Below are positions 7,673 to 15,867 of a DNA stretch of 64,000 nucleotides, piece after piece (positions within the stretch are counted from its first letter, which is position 1; each line of letters starts with the position of its first letter). The position numbers and the translations under genes were made by a program. The notes beneath the pieces are model-generated. The model searched no databases, had not been told where the DNA came from, and saw nothing but the letters and a program-made list of their open reading frames with translations. The DNA comes from an uncultured Prevotellaceae bacterium (GTDB lineage Bacteria; Bacteroidota; Bacteroidia; Bacteroidales; Bacteroidaceae), in assembly GCA_900318555.1 (NCBI GenBank), contig ONKX01000001.1, forward strand, positions 1-64,000, given 5' to 3'.

Positions 7673-8377
7673 TTAAATGTTGTTGTTATCGTTTTTGTAT
7701 AAATCTCTGTCGTTGTTCTTGCGAGCCGTACGCGCGGCAAACACCTTGCCCAGTCCGATGCAGAACACCAGTGCGCCGATGCCAAAGCCGACTTGTCCGG
7801 CTGCATAGCCCAGGAATATCATCAAGCCCACGCCTACGAAGCACTGGCGCATTCCCTTTTGATATTCATTGTCACTATCTATCGGCTTGTCTTCCAACAG
7901 CTGGTCGGGAATGGGCTGTCCCTGTTGCATAGCCATCTGTGCGAGCTTCATCTTCTGCTTGCGGTTCTTGTTGATGAAATAGAACAGCACGATGATAATC
8001 AGTACGGGAGCCAATACGAAAAGGATGAGCAAAACACCCAGTACGAAGAACATGCCTGATATGTCTTTAGCATCCATATTACTGAACACGTGGTGCACCA
8101 TGCTTCCCAAGTCTTCGTCGTCAACCTCATAGGTCGTCGAATTGCTACTCCAGGGAGAGGTCGGATAAGTGACGGTGACTGTCCCCTTATGTTTCGTAAC
8201 TGATGATGTAGCTGTTGCCGTATCCGTACTCGTCGTATCGGAATAAACCTCTACAGCATCCTTGCTCGTCGAGTCCACCAATTCGCTCTGTGGCGTGTGA
8301 CGGTGCCTCTGAGCTGCTGTCTGTACGCCCATTCCAAGCGTCAGAAGCGTTGTTAATGTTATTAGAACCTTTTTCAT
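7673..8377 (-). CDS. DUF6249-like membrane protein with signal peptide
   Basis: A 234-residue protein with an N-terminal signal peptide (1-22), a Ser/Thr-rich extracytoplasmic part (about 25-105), a long hydrophobic helix (about 110-135), a basic/polar cytoplasmic segment with QGQPIPDQLL, and two further helices (about 180-215). The layout matches DUF6249, usually found beside PspC and ECF sigma genes in Bacteroidales. No enzymatic motif is visible. It is the second gene of the operon, 27 nt after the GIN-domain gene. Its role is unknown; envelope sensing is a guess from the neighbours. Confidence 0.75.
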   Translation of the reverse strand: MKKVLITLTTLLTLGMGVQTAAQRHRHTPQSELVDSTSKDAVEVYSDTTSTDTATATSSVTKHKGTVTVTYPTSPWSSNSTTYEVDDEDLGSMVHHVFSNMDAKDISGMFFVLGVLLILFVLAPVLIIIVLFYFINKNRKQKMKLAQMAMQQGQPIPDQLLEDKPIDSDNEYQKGMRQCFVGVGLMIFLGYAAGQVGFGIGALVFCIGLGKVFAARTARKNNDRDLYKNDNNNI

Positions 8378-8404
8378 ATTCGTTTTGTTTTGGTATTTAT
8401 CGTT

Positions 8405-9112
8405 TTACTTTCCAACAGTCAGTCCAGAGATGTTCATATCGCCAGATCCGCGTACATTATACTTATAGTCCTTGACGTTGCCTGAGAGCGTGATGTCGCC
8501 AGAGCCTATCACGTTGGCATCCACAGTACCGCTGTCCTCAAGCCTCATCTTGATGTCGCCAGAACCAACGACCTGCGCGCCTGCCCACAGAGTCTTCACA
8601 TGCTTCACGTCCACGTCGCCAGAGCCCACCAGCGAGACGTTAACACGGTCGCAAATGATGTCGTCGAACCTGATGTCGCCAGAGCCACTCAGTGTGATAT
8701 CGAGATTGTCGGTATCCACAAGACCATTAGCCTCGAAGTCGCCAGAGCCTTTCAGTTCAATGCCGAGGAAATCGGGAGAGGTCACAAAGACCGTAACGCC
8801 GTCAGCATCAGAAACACCTAAGTTCAGGAGCTTACCTTCACCCTTCATCCTAACCACCAGCTTGTTGCCAGTCACATAGGTCTCTACGTCGTCGAGAACC
8901 TTTACGGGAGCCTCAACACGTACGGAGAACGAGTCGGCCTGAGCATACTTCACGTCTAACGAACCCAGTTGTTCTATGCGCTCAAAGCCCTTCAAATCAC
9001 GTTCCTGTATTCCGTGTGGATCGGTTTTCGAGTAATGCACCTTCAATCCGTGACAGGAACAGGATGTCAACATCCCCAGAACCACAACTGATAATAATAA
9101 AATCTTTTTCAT
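8405..9112 (-). CDS. GIN-domain (DUF2807) lipoprotein with GSGD repeats
   Basis: A 235-residue lipoprotein. The signal peptide ends in a lipobox-like LTSCSC near residue 18. The body is the head-GIN / DUF2807 beta-helical domain, with six GSGD motifs spaced about 17-22 residues apart through the second half (GSGDF, GSGDI, GSGDV, GSGDI, GSGDI, GSGDM). The DNA mirrors this as six near-copies of GTCGCCAGAGCC on the plus strand. It is the first gene of the sigma-factor operon, with a promoter at 9172-9204. Such proteins are thought to be surface or periplasmic; no activity is known. Confidence 0.88.
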   Translation of the reverse strand: MKKILLLSVVVLGMLTSCSCHGLKVHYSKTDPHGIQERDLKGFERIEQLGSLDVKYAQADSFSVRVEAPVKVLDDVETYVTGNKLVVRMKGEGKLLNLGVSDADGVTVFVTSPDFLGIELKGSGDFEANGLVDTDNLDITLSGSGDIRFDDIICDRVNVSLVGSGDVDVKHVKTLWAGAQVVGSGDIKMRLEDSGTVDANVIGSGDITLSGNVKDYKYNVRGSGDMNISGLTVGK

Positions 9113-9171
9113 AACTGCGTCTTTTTTTGTTTCTTTTTATCCGTTAGACGTTAGATATTACTATTTGGTTG

Positions 9172-9204
9172 CAAAAGTACGAAAAAAAAATGAAAAGCCC
9201 CAAA
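9172..9204 (-). promoter_or_regulatory. Promoter of the GIN/PspC/sigma operon
   Basis: On the minus strand, TACTTTTG (9172-9179) is preceded by a 21-nt spacer and TTTG (9201-9204). The -33 box lies inside the terminator hairpin of the neighbouring gene (9197-9226). Confidence 0.75.
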
Positions 9205-9226
9205 TTCACGGCAATGAACTTGGGGC
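9181..9226 (-). terminator. Terminator of the large exported repeat protein
   Basis: In minus-strand RNA the arms 9226-9215 and 9208-9197 form a 12-bp stem with one G:U pair and a 6-nt loop, followed by TTTTCATTTTTTTTT. It overlaps the promoter of the next operon. Confidence 0.8.
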
Positions 9227-9259
9227 AGTTAATATATAAAGTCGTCTCTCTCAATTCTC

Positions 9260-11989
9260 TTACTTCACCATAACCTTACGGCCGTTGATGATGTTGAGAC
9301 CCTTCTGGGGAGCATCAAGACGCTGACCTGCGAGATTGAAAATCACGGCCTTGCCAGTATTGACGTCAGCATTGACGTCGCTGATGCCAGTAGTAGGCAA
9401 TTCACCCCAGATGATGTTAGACTTCTTGCACTCTCCGGCACCATAATAGATGCTCTGGATGCCTACTTTTGTCCATGAGTCGAACACTGCAGCATCGTCG
9501 TAGAAGTAGATGCTATGGTTGCCGTCCCATGAGCCGTAGTTGAAGCTGAAAGGCACCTCAGTGACATCTCCTTCGAGTCCGTAATACATCTCTGCTTTGA
9601 AAACGTAAGGCTCCTGCTGACCACTCTTGTCAACCCAGACGGTATAGAACATCTTCTGAGGATTCAGAGTCTCACCATTGCTTCCAGTGGTGGGGATGCG
9701 GCAAACGACACCATGTGACCATTCACCGAAATCAATGCTGTTGATAGTCGGGTCAACGGGCGTAGCAGCCACCTCGTTGAACTTCGTAATGGTGACATTT
9801 TTAAAGAGCTGACGGGCAATCATTTCAGTCAGCGAAGCGTTAATGGCCAATCTCTGGCCAGTAGTAAACTGTCCCTTCTCAGCATCATAGTCGAGCACGG
9901 TGTCAGCCAACTTACCTTCGTTGTCGATAGCGGTGAAATAGTAGTCCTCGGAAGACATCCAGAAGGACACCGAACCCATGAACTGGTTGGCTGGAATGAC
10001 ATACTGGCCAGCCTCGTTCTTAGTAGCTTTCACCCACAAGTCGGCAGCGTTGCTATTGACGTTAGCAGCCAGACCCTGAATATACAAGTCGTCGCCGGCA
10101 AAACCTGCCTTCAACCACATCGTCAGCTCGACAGGTTCCTCAAACGACTTCTCATCAAGGGCATTTAAGACATAGGTATCCGTTACCAGACCGTCAGGAG
10201 CCACAACGGCTGTAGGCACATAGTCAGTGGGGAACACCTCGATGCTGTTCAGCTGGGTATTGCCGGCAATGGTCACTACCACCTTCTGGGCATAGCCCGT
10301 CCAGACATTACCTTCAAACGCACCGGTGTCGGCACTGTTGCCATCGTTCCACTTGCCGTTGTTGAACACCAGCTTGGTGATAACCTTGCCCAGGGGAACC
10401 TCGAAGGTCATCGTACCGCCATAGACGCGCAACTGCGGACCGTTATTGGTGCTCCAGAAGCGGTTAGGAGTTTTTCCTGTGCTGGGCGAGACTGTCAGCG
10501 TCACCTTACCATCCGTGAACGTGCGGTCTTCGGTGATGTCACCATCATTGCTGTCGTTCGACGAGCAAACCACCTCCATAGCATTGAAGTTGAACGTAGC
10601 CTTCTCGTAATCCTTAATGGAGAGCCAGAAGATTTCCGACTTGTTCTCCACGCCACCACCAGTATAGATGCTCTGAATACCAACCTTGTTCCACAATTTG
10701 TAGTCCGACTGTCTTAAGTAAATATACTTCGGACGGAATTCTTCGCCGTTCGTATAGCCATAGGGGAATGCCGTCATGCTTTCTGTCAGGACAGGATAGT
10801 CAGCAGGATCGAAGGTCACAGGACTGATTTCCTGCTCCACATCCTTCAGGAACTGGAATGTCAGCTTCGACGATGCCATTGCGTTACCCTCCGTATCGGA
10901 TGTAGGTATACTGAACAAGACAACAGGGCCGTCAGTACCATCGTAAATCTGAGAGATATTGGGCGTGGCAGGCGTACCAGCCTTCTCAACCACCTTGTTC
11001 AGGACAGGATTGTTATAGACGTCACCCTTCAGGTTTGAACCACCCGTATAGATGTATATCTCACCCTCAGCCGACATCTTGCCTGCCTCTGCGTCGTAAG
11101 TGAAGATGATGTCTTCCTGGCGGAGGAAGAAATTATAGGAATTCATGGCACCGTCGTCATAATAGCCGAAATACTGGTTACCTGGGAAAGTGATGGTATT
11201 GCCGTCCAGACTACCCTTAATCCACGATTCCGGCAGATAGGTGCACAAGCCCTGCAGATAGACATCAGTACCGTCGAAGCCAATATTCACGTAACCGGAA
11301 ACAGGGTCACCGTAGTTGGTCACGGCGTTGATGGCCCACTCGTCGGTCTGCAAGCCCTCAGGAGCTACGACCACCTCCGGACCTTTAGGCTTCTCCTTGG
11401 TGAAAACGGGGTAAATCCAGTAGGCATAGACGGACTCCAGGGACGTTGCCACCGCACTTTCAGCAATAATGGCTGTAACAGACTTCAGCTCGCCAGCTGT
11501 CGCATCGTAGTTGAAGACGATGCTCTCAGTCATATTTCCTTGACTGTCGCCACCTACGAGATAGTCCGACGCTTCATCAATTCCACCTACAAACTGGCTA
11601 TTCTCAAAGGTCACGGTATTACCGCTGATGGTACCCTTAATCCAACTCTGATCGAAGTAGAAGGACAAGCCCTGAATATAGAAGTCGTTGCCGTCAACAG
11701 CCACTTTTACCGTCGGTATATTCAGGGTATAGTCCTCAAAGCCATACCGACCGTACAGCATAAACGTGCCACCTGCGGTGTACCATTCCTCCACGTTGGC
11801 AGTGGAAGGAGGCGTCACAGCAGCGCGTCTGGCTGATTTGTTGACAAACTGAGCAGGAGCAGAAACACCGGTCATGGTTGCCGTTCCACTGACCATCGGC
11901 TCCATGGGACGCAGCTTCGTCCCTTTTTGTGCGAATGTCATTACACTGAACAGTGCAACAAGCATCGCTAGAAGAGTAAATCTTTTCAT
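9260..11989 (-). CDS. Large exported repeat protein with Prevotella-type C-terminal tail
   Basis: About 909 residues from the ATG at 11989 (11995 is also possible). A further upstream ATG at 12046 lies within the -7 box and is rejected. Signal peptide 1-21 (MKRFTLLAMLVAL..TFAQ). The body has three related modules marked by DFYIQGLSFYFDQSWIKG, DVYLQGLCTYLPESWIKG and DLYIQGLAANVN, and two copies of a second module around WNKVGIQSIYTGGG and WTKVGIQSIYYGAG. The last about 40 residues (FNLAGQRLDAP..NGRKVMVK) are a tail shared with three other exported proteins in this window. It is probably surface-exposed or secreted. I do not recognise a catalytic domain. Confidence 0.8.
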   Translation of the reverse strand: MKRFTLLAMLVALFSVMTFAQKGTKLRPMEPMVSGTATMTGVSAPAQFVNKSARRAAVTPPSTANVEEWYTAGGTFMLYGRYGFEDYTLNIPTVKVAVDGNDFYIQGLSFYFDQSWIKGTISGNTVTFENSQFVGGIDEASDYLVGGDSQGNMTESIVFNYDATAGELKSVTAIIAESAVATSLESVYAYWIYPVFTKEKPKGPEVVVAPEGLQTDEWAINAVTNYGDPVSGYVNIGFDGTDVYLQGLCTYLPESWIKGSLDGNTITFPGNQYFGYYDDGAMNSYNFFLRQEDIIFTYDAEAGKMSAEGEIYIYTGGSNLKGDVYNNPVLNKVVEKAGTPATPNISQIYDGTDGPVVLFSIPTSDTEGNAMASSKLTFQFLKDVEQEISPVTFDPADYPVLTESMTAFPYGYTNGEEFRPKYIYLRQSDYKLWNKVGIQSIYTGGGVENKSEIFWLSIKDYEKATFNFNAMEVVCSSNDSNDGDITEDRTFTDGKVTLTVSPSTGKTPNRFWSTNNGPQLRVYGGTMTFEVPLGKVITKLVFNNGKWNDGNSADTGAFEGNVWTGYAQKVVVTIAGNTQLNSIEVFPTDYVPTAVVAPDGLVTDTYVLNALDEKSFEEPVELTMWLKAGFAGDDLYIQGLAANVNSNAADLWVKATKNEAGQYVIPANQFMGSVSFWMSSEDYYFTAIDNEGKLADTVLDYDAEKGQFTTGQRLAINASLTEMIARQLFKNVTITKFNEVAATPVDPTINSIDFGEWSHGVVCRIPTTGSNGETLNPQKMFYTVWVDKSGQQEPYVFKAEMYYGLEGDVTEVPFSFNYGSWDGNHSIYFYDDAAVFDSWTKVGIQSIYYGAGECKKSNIIWGELPTTGISDVNADVNTGKAVIFNLAGQRLDAPQKGLNIINGRKVMVK

Positions 11990-12043
11990 AAGCATTTGTG
12001 TTAATATATTCGTTATAATTATAAAAAAAGTTGATTTGAACGC

Positions 12044-12123
12044 CAAAGGTACAAATTAGTGGGCAAAATGCAAAAGAAAATTGGCTTTTTCTTTTGTACT
12101 TCACGCAACATTTCGTAATTTTG
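12044..12123. promoter_or_regulatory. Divergent promoter pair
   Basis: Minus strand: TACCTTTG (12044-12051) with TTTG at 12071-12074 (19-nt spacer), for the exported repeat protein. Plus strand: TTTG (12093-12096), 19-nt spacer, TAATTTTG (12116-12123), for the methyltransferase. The plus-strand -7 box ends only 7 nt before the ATG at 12131, so that mRNA is probably almost leaderless. Confidence 0.8.
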
Positions 12124-12130
12124 CACCATA

Positions 12131-13366
12131 ATGACGCAACTGCCTGCCGACTTTACAGAACGGACACGCCAATTGATGGGTGAAGAGCGCTTCGGACGAT
12201 ACCTGAAATCGTTCGAGGACGTTCCCCCTGTGAGTATCCGGCTGAACCCCCGGAAGAAGGTAATGGTCAAGGATGGCGAACCCGTACCCTGGTGCCGCAA
12301 CGGCTACTATCTGAAGCAGCGTCCAAACTTCACCTTCGACCCGCTGTTCCACGCAGGTTGCTACTACGTGCAGGAAGCCGCATCGATGTTCCTCGACGAG
12401 GTATTGAGGCAACATCTTACATCAGACATCACACCTCATACATCTCTCGACCTTTGTGCCGCACCTGGTGGCAAGTCTACCCTACTCCGTGCGACTTTGC
12501 CTGACGACTGCGTGCTCTACTCCAACGAACCCATCCGCAATCGTGCGAACATTCTGTTGGAAAACGTGACAAAATGGGGTTACGCGAATCACTACGTCAC
12601 CAACGTCTACCCTGAGGCTTATCGTAAGTCGAAGCACCGCTTCGACGTTATCCTCTGCGACGTTCCTTGCTCTGGCGAAGGGATGTTCCGCAAGGACGAA
12701 GCCACCATTCGGGAGTGGAGTCCCCAACAGGTAGAAAAGTGTTGGCAACTGCAACGTGACATCGTCACAGATGCGTGGGCTTGTCTGAACGACGGAGGCC
12801 TGTTAATATATAGTACGTGTACCTTTAATACTAAGGAGAACGAGGAGAATATCCGTTGGATATTAGATTCATTCAAAGACGCTAAAGCACTGGATATCAA
12901 CACGAAACCAGAGTGGTATATCACAGATTCTCTACTCGAAGGATTCCACGAACCCGTCTATCGTTTCATCCCTGGCATCTCGCGGAGTGAAGGGCTTTTT
13001 GTTTGTGTTCTGCGCAAAGGAAGCGGGCCGGCAATCCCCACGGAGCAGGCTGAAAATTCCCACGCTGGGAACAAAAGATTCCCACGGAGGGAACAATCCA
13101 TTCCCACGCTGGGAACAATTCCTCTGCACGTAGATGGCCCTCAAGTCGAACTCACCTATCAACAAGCAATGGCCTACCTACGCCATGAAGCACTCGTACT
13201 TCCTGAGGAAACACCACGCGGATTGGTCAACGTCGCCTTCCAGGGTTTCCCCCTTGGACCTGCCAAAAACATCGGTTCGCGCGCCAACAACCTCTACCCC
13301 AAAGAATGGAAGATCAAAACGACTCATATACCCACCGATTACGAACCCATACTTAAACGATTATGA
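12131..13366 (+). CDS. RNA cytosine-C5 methyltransferase, NOL1/NOP2/Sun (RsmF-like) family
   Basis: A 411-residue SAM-dependent m5C methyltransferase. Motif I is [14 protein letters not shown] (about residues 100-113), the catalytic PC motif is [13 protein letters not shown] (about 176-188), and the second conserved cysteine is in YSTCTF (about 227-232). The C-terminal part carries the RNA-binding extension. The target is an rRNA or tRNA cytosine; the site cannot be read from sequence. Two repeat-derived insertions are in frame: a CATCTTACATC tract at 12412-12448 just before motif I, and three 22-nt palindromic units at 13057-13120 in the linker. The stop overlaps thyA by 4 nt (ATGA). Confidence 0.9.
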   Translation: MTQLPADFTERTRQLMGEERFGRYLKSFEDVPPVSIRLNPRKKVMVKDGEPVPWCRNGYYLKQRPNFTFDPLFHAGCYYVQEAASMFLDEVLRQHLTSDITPHTSLDLCAAPGGKSTLLRATLPDDCVLYSNEPIRNRANILLENVTKWGYANHYVTNVYPEAYRKSKHRFDVILCDVPCSGEGMFRKDEATIREWSPQQVEKCWQLQRDIVTDAWACLNDGGLLIYSTCTFNTKENEENIRWILDSFKDAKALDINTKPEWYITDSLLEGFHEPVYRFIPGISRSEGLFVCVLRKGSGPAIPTEQAENSHAGNKRFPRREQSIPTLGTIPLHVDGPQVELTYQQAMAYLRHEALVLPEETPRGLVNVAFQGFPLGPAKNIGSRANNLYPKEWKIKTTHIPTDYEPILKRL

Positions 13367-14157
13367 AACAATACTTAGACATATTGAACCGCATCCTCAC
13401 AGAAGGAACGGAGAAGGGCGACCGCACAGGCACAGGTACCATCAGCATTTTTGGCACCCAGAGCCGTTATAACCTCGACGACGGATTCCCCCTGTTGACA
13501 ACGAAGAAACTGCACCTGAAGAGTATCATTTACGAACTGCTTTGGTTCCTGAATGGCGACACAAATGTGAAGTACTTACAGGAGCACGGTGTGCGCATCT
13601 GGAACGAATGGGCTGACGAGAACGGCGAACTGGGGCCCGTTTATGGTCACCAATGGCGCTCGTGGCCTGACTACAACGGAGGCGTGATAGACCAGATTCA
13701 GTACGTCGTCGACCAGTTGAAGACCAATCCCAATTCGCGTCGCATGATTGTTTCCGCGTGGAATGTCGCTGAGGTCAACAAGATGGCATTGCCCCCTTGT
13801 CACACCATTTTCCAGTTCTACGTCGCTGGTGACCGCTTGTCGTTGCAACTCTACCAGCGCTCAGCAGATACATTCTTAGGTGTGCCGTTTAATATTGCCT
13901 CGTACGCGCTGTTGTTGCAGATGATGGCGCAGGTGACAGGCTTCAAACCAGGTGACTTTATCCACACGACAGGCGATACGCACCTTTACCTGAACCACAT
14001 CGAACAGGCTAAGTTGCAGTTGACGCGTGAACCCCGTCCCCTGCCTACAATGAAGATTAACCCTGACGTCAAGAGCATCTTTGACTTCCACTACGAAGAC
14101 TTCGAGCTCGTTGGTTACGATCCTTGGCCCCACATTAAGGCGGAGGTTTCGGTATAA
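13363..14157 (+). CDS. thyA: Thymidylate synthase
   Basis: 264 residues, the same length as E. coli ThyA. It methylates dUMP to dTMP using methylene-tetrahydrofolate. The catalytic cysteine is Cys146 in [11 protein letters not shown]; the substrate-binding [19 protein letters not shown] and the C-terminal [12 protein letters not shown] are intact. It overlaps the methyltransferase by 4 nt and is followed 24 nt later by folA, which recycles the dihydrofolate it makes. This is the usual thyA-folA pairing. Confidence 0.98.
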   Translation: MKQYLDILNRILTEGTEKGDRTGTGTISIFGTQSRYNLDDGFPLLTTKKLHLKSIIYELLWFLNGDTNVKYLQEHGVRIWNEWADENGELGPVYGHQWRSWPDYNGGVIDQIQYVVDQLKTNPNSRRMIVSAWNVAEVNKMALPPCHTIFQFYVAGDRLSLQLYQRSADTFLGVPFNIASYALLLQMMAQVTGFKPGDFIHTTGDTHLYLNHIEQAKLQLTREPRPLPTMKINPDVKSIFDFHYEDFELVGYDPWPHIKAEVSV

Positions 14158-14181
14158 CGACATAACGCAATAACGGAAAAA

Positions 14182-14673
14182 ATGATTAGTATTATAGCTG
14201 CTGTGGCGAAGAATCGCGCCATTGGTTTCGAGAACAAACTGATTTACTGGTTGCCCAACGACCTGAAACGTTTCAAGGCGCTGACAACGGGGCATACAAT
14301 TGTGATGGGACGAAAGACGTTTGAGTCACTTCCGAAAGGTGCCCTGCCCAATCGCAGAAACGTGGTACTGAGTCGTACAACCAAAGAACTTACTGGTTGT
14401 GACGTTTACCCATCGTTGGAGAAAGCCCTGAAGAGTTGCAAGCCTGACGAGGACATCTACATCATAGGTGGAGCACGCGTCTACGAACAGGCATTACCCT
14501 TTGCTGATCGTCTGTGTCTGACAGAAGTTGACGACACACCAAAGGAGGCTGACGCTTTCTTCCCAGACTACAGCGACTGGCAGATAGCCCAGAAAGAAGT
14601 GCACGAGAAGGACGAGAAGCACGCCTTCAATTATGCTTTTGTGGATTACGTGAGAACGTCGCAGAATAGTTGA
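14182..14673 (+). CDS. folA: Dihydrofolate reductase
   Basis: 163 residues. It reduces dihydrofolate to tetrahydrofolate with NADPH. Family motifs: SIIAAVAKNRAIG at the N-terminus, LPNDLKRFK carrying the catalytic acid that matches E. coli Asp27, GRKTFESLPKGALPNR for the cofactor, and IIGGARVYEQAL. The E. coli Trp22 position is tyrosine (IYWLPND), which as far as I recall is usual in this phylum. The last 47 nt overlap the convergent exbD-like gene. Confidence 0.96.
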   Translation: MISIIAAVAKNRAIGFENKLIYWLPNDLKRFKALTTGHTIVMGRKTFESLPKGALPNRRNVVLSRTTKELTGCDVYPSLEKALKSCKPDEDIYIIGGARVYEQALPFADRLCLTEVDDTPKEADAFFPDYSDWQIAQKEVHEKDEKHAFNYAFVDYVRTSQNS

Positions 14674-15106
14674 TGTTCAGCGCCCCAACCTTGCGCAGTT
14701 CTTGCTTTACATCATTGATAAGCCCCATTTCGGTGTTCCTGTCGGCTCGGATGGAAACAACCATGTGCTGCCGCACGTCCTCCGGCATTCTGTCACGTTC
14801 CCTTTTTATGGCATCTCCCAACTGAGACAATGCCACAATGCGCTTGTTCACCTGGATGCATGTCTCGTCGCTGGTCACATTACCCTGTTGGTCGACGCGC
14901 TTTCCAATAAAGAGGTACACCAAACCCGACTGGTGTGCCTTTTCTATTTCTGAGCCTTGCGGAATCTGATATTGTACCTTAGGTTTCACGTCCCTCATGT
15001 GAGTGACAATCATGAAGAAGAACAGGACCGTGAAAATCAGGTCGGGCATTGCTGCCAGATTCAGTCCTGGGACCTCACGATTCTCTGTCGGGCGAAACCT
15101 ACTCAT
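14627..15106 (-). CDS. ExbD/TolR-family biopolymer transport protein (second copy)
   Basis: 159 residues with the ExbD layout: short cytoplasmic N-terminus, one membrane helix (about 20-40) holding the conserved aspartate (MPDLIFTVLFFFM), and a periplasmic domain. ExbD works with ExbB to drive TonB-dependent outer-membrane transport with the proton gradient. It is the last gene of an ExbB / 42-residue protein / ExbD / ExbD operon. A short AATTATCAATTG repeat tract separates it from the first ExbD gene. Its 3' end overlaps folA by 47 nt. Confidence 0.9.
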   Translation of the reverse strand: MSRFRPTENREVPGLNLAAMPDLIFTVLFFFMIVTHMRDVKPKVQYQIPQGSEIEKAHQSGLVYLFIGKRVDQQGNVTSDETCIQVNKRIVALSQLGDAIKRERDRMPEDVRQHMVVSIRADRNTEMGLINDVKQELRKVGALNINYSATFSRNPQKHN

Positions 15107-15140
15107 TAATTATCAATTGTCAATTATCAATTATCAATTC
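15107..15140. repeat. CAATTATCAATTG-type tandem repeat between the two exbD genes
   Basis: The tract repeats ATCAATT with single-base changes (TTATCAATTGTCAATTATC and so on). It overlaps the last few bases of the upstream exbD-like gene. Related tracts lie at 19836-19872, in frame inside mfd, and at 33146-33184 before the tRNA promoter. Confidence 0.8.
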
Positions 15141-15646
15141 TCCGCAATTCCCTCGCTAATGCGCTGAGGATAGCGCTGTTTGATGGCCTCCTGTTGCGAC
15201 TCAGTACATTGGCTGAACGCACAGCCATACTTCTGACGAGCCATCTTGTCACGCAACGAACGATAGGCTGCAACCACCGCATTCTGCATCTCGAAATAGG
15301 CATCATAACTGGTTTTGCGGTCAGTCTGTACGGCAAGGATATACCTGTCAGTCTGTCGCGAGGCCACAAACGACTCCACCTGCTGCTGCAACTGTGCCAG
15401 CGTCACGGTCTTGTCATCGCAATACAGCACATCGTTTTCGTCCAGACGAATTTGCAACACATTGCTGCGGTTGATGTCCATCTGTTCCTGTTGTTCTTCC
15501 ACAGGCGAGAGCGTACGTCCCAATCCCTTGTCACTATCCATGGACGAAGTGACCAGGAAAAACACCAACAGCATAAACGAAATGTCAGCTGTCGACGTCG
15601 TATTGAGTTCAGGAACCTCCCTGTGTTTCTGTTTCCAACGGAACAT
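15134..15646 (-). CDS. ExbD/TolR-family biopolymer transport protein (first copy)
   Basis: 170 residues: MFRWKQKHREVPELNTTST, then a single membrane helix with the conserved aspartate (ADISFMLLVFFLVT, Asp near residue 23), then a periplasmic domain. It energises TonB with ExbB. It is cotranscribed with the 42-residue membrane protein and ExbB upstream. The 92-nt gap before it is filled by a CATCTTACATC repeat tract. Having two ExbD genes after one ExbB is usual in Bacteroidetes. Confidence 0.92.
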   Translation of the reverse strand: MFRWKQKHREVPELNTTSTADISFMLLVFFLVTSSMDSDKGLGRTLSPVEEQQEQMDINRSNVLQIRLDENDVLYCDDKTVTLAQLQQQVESFVASRQTDRYILAVQTDRKTSYDAYFEMQNAVVAAYRSLRDKMARQKYGCAFSQCTESQQEAIKQRYPQRISEGIAEN

Positions 15647-15649
15647 CTT

Positions 15650-15740
15650 ACCTCTTACATCTTACATCAACCATCTTACATCAGCCATCTTACATCAGCC
15701 ATCTTACATCAGCCCTCTTACATCAGCCCTCTTACCTCTC
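15650..15740. repeat. Tandem repeat of CAGCCATCTTACAT-type units
   Basis: The stretch is made of CATCTTACATC and CAGCC[AC]TCTTACAT units (about 16-17 nt per unit, five copies or so) and fills the whole gap between the 42-residue protein and the first ExbD gene. A shorter piece of the same family lies in frame in the methyltransferase gene at 12412-12448. Confidence 0.85.
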
Positions 15741-15867
15741 ACTTCTTATTGTTCAGCCAATAGGAACGCACGGCAGAGACTATTGTAGCCACAATGGCCA
15801 CACCCACTACGATATACATCAGCCAAAGCATCACTTCAGCCAAGAAAAAACCACCTGCTTCAGCCAT
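15739..15867 (-). CDS. 42-residue single-helix membrane protein in the ExbB/ExbD operon
   Basis: A short gene: ATG at 15867, TGA at 15739-15741. The product starts MAEAGGFFLAEVMLW, has one long membrane helix (about residues 8-34) and ends SYWLNNKK. The start codon overlaps the ExbB stop (ATGGCTGA), so translation is probably coupled. It lies exactly between exbB and the first exbD. I do not recognise the family. Position and coupling suggest a small subunit or assembly factor of the proton-channel complex; that is inference. It could easily be missed by gene finders because of its size. Confidence 0.7.
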   Translation of the reverse strand: MAEAGGFFLAEVMLWLMYIVVGVAIVATIVSAVRSYWLNNKK

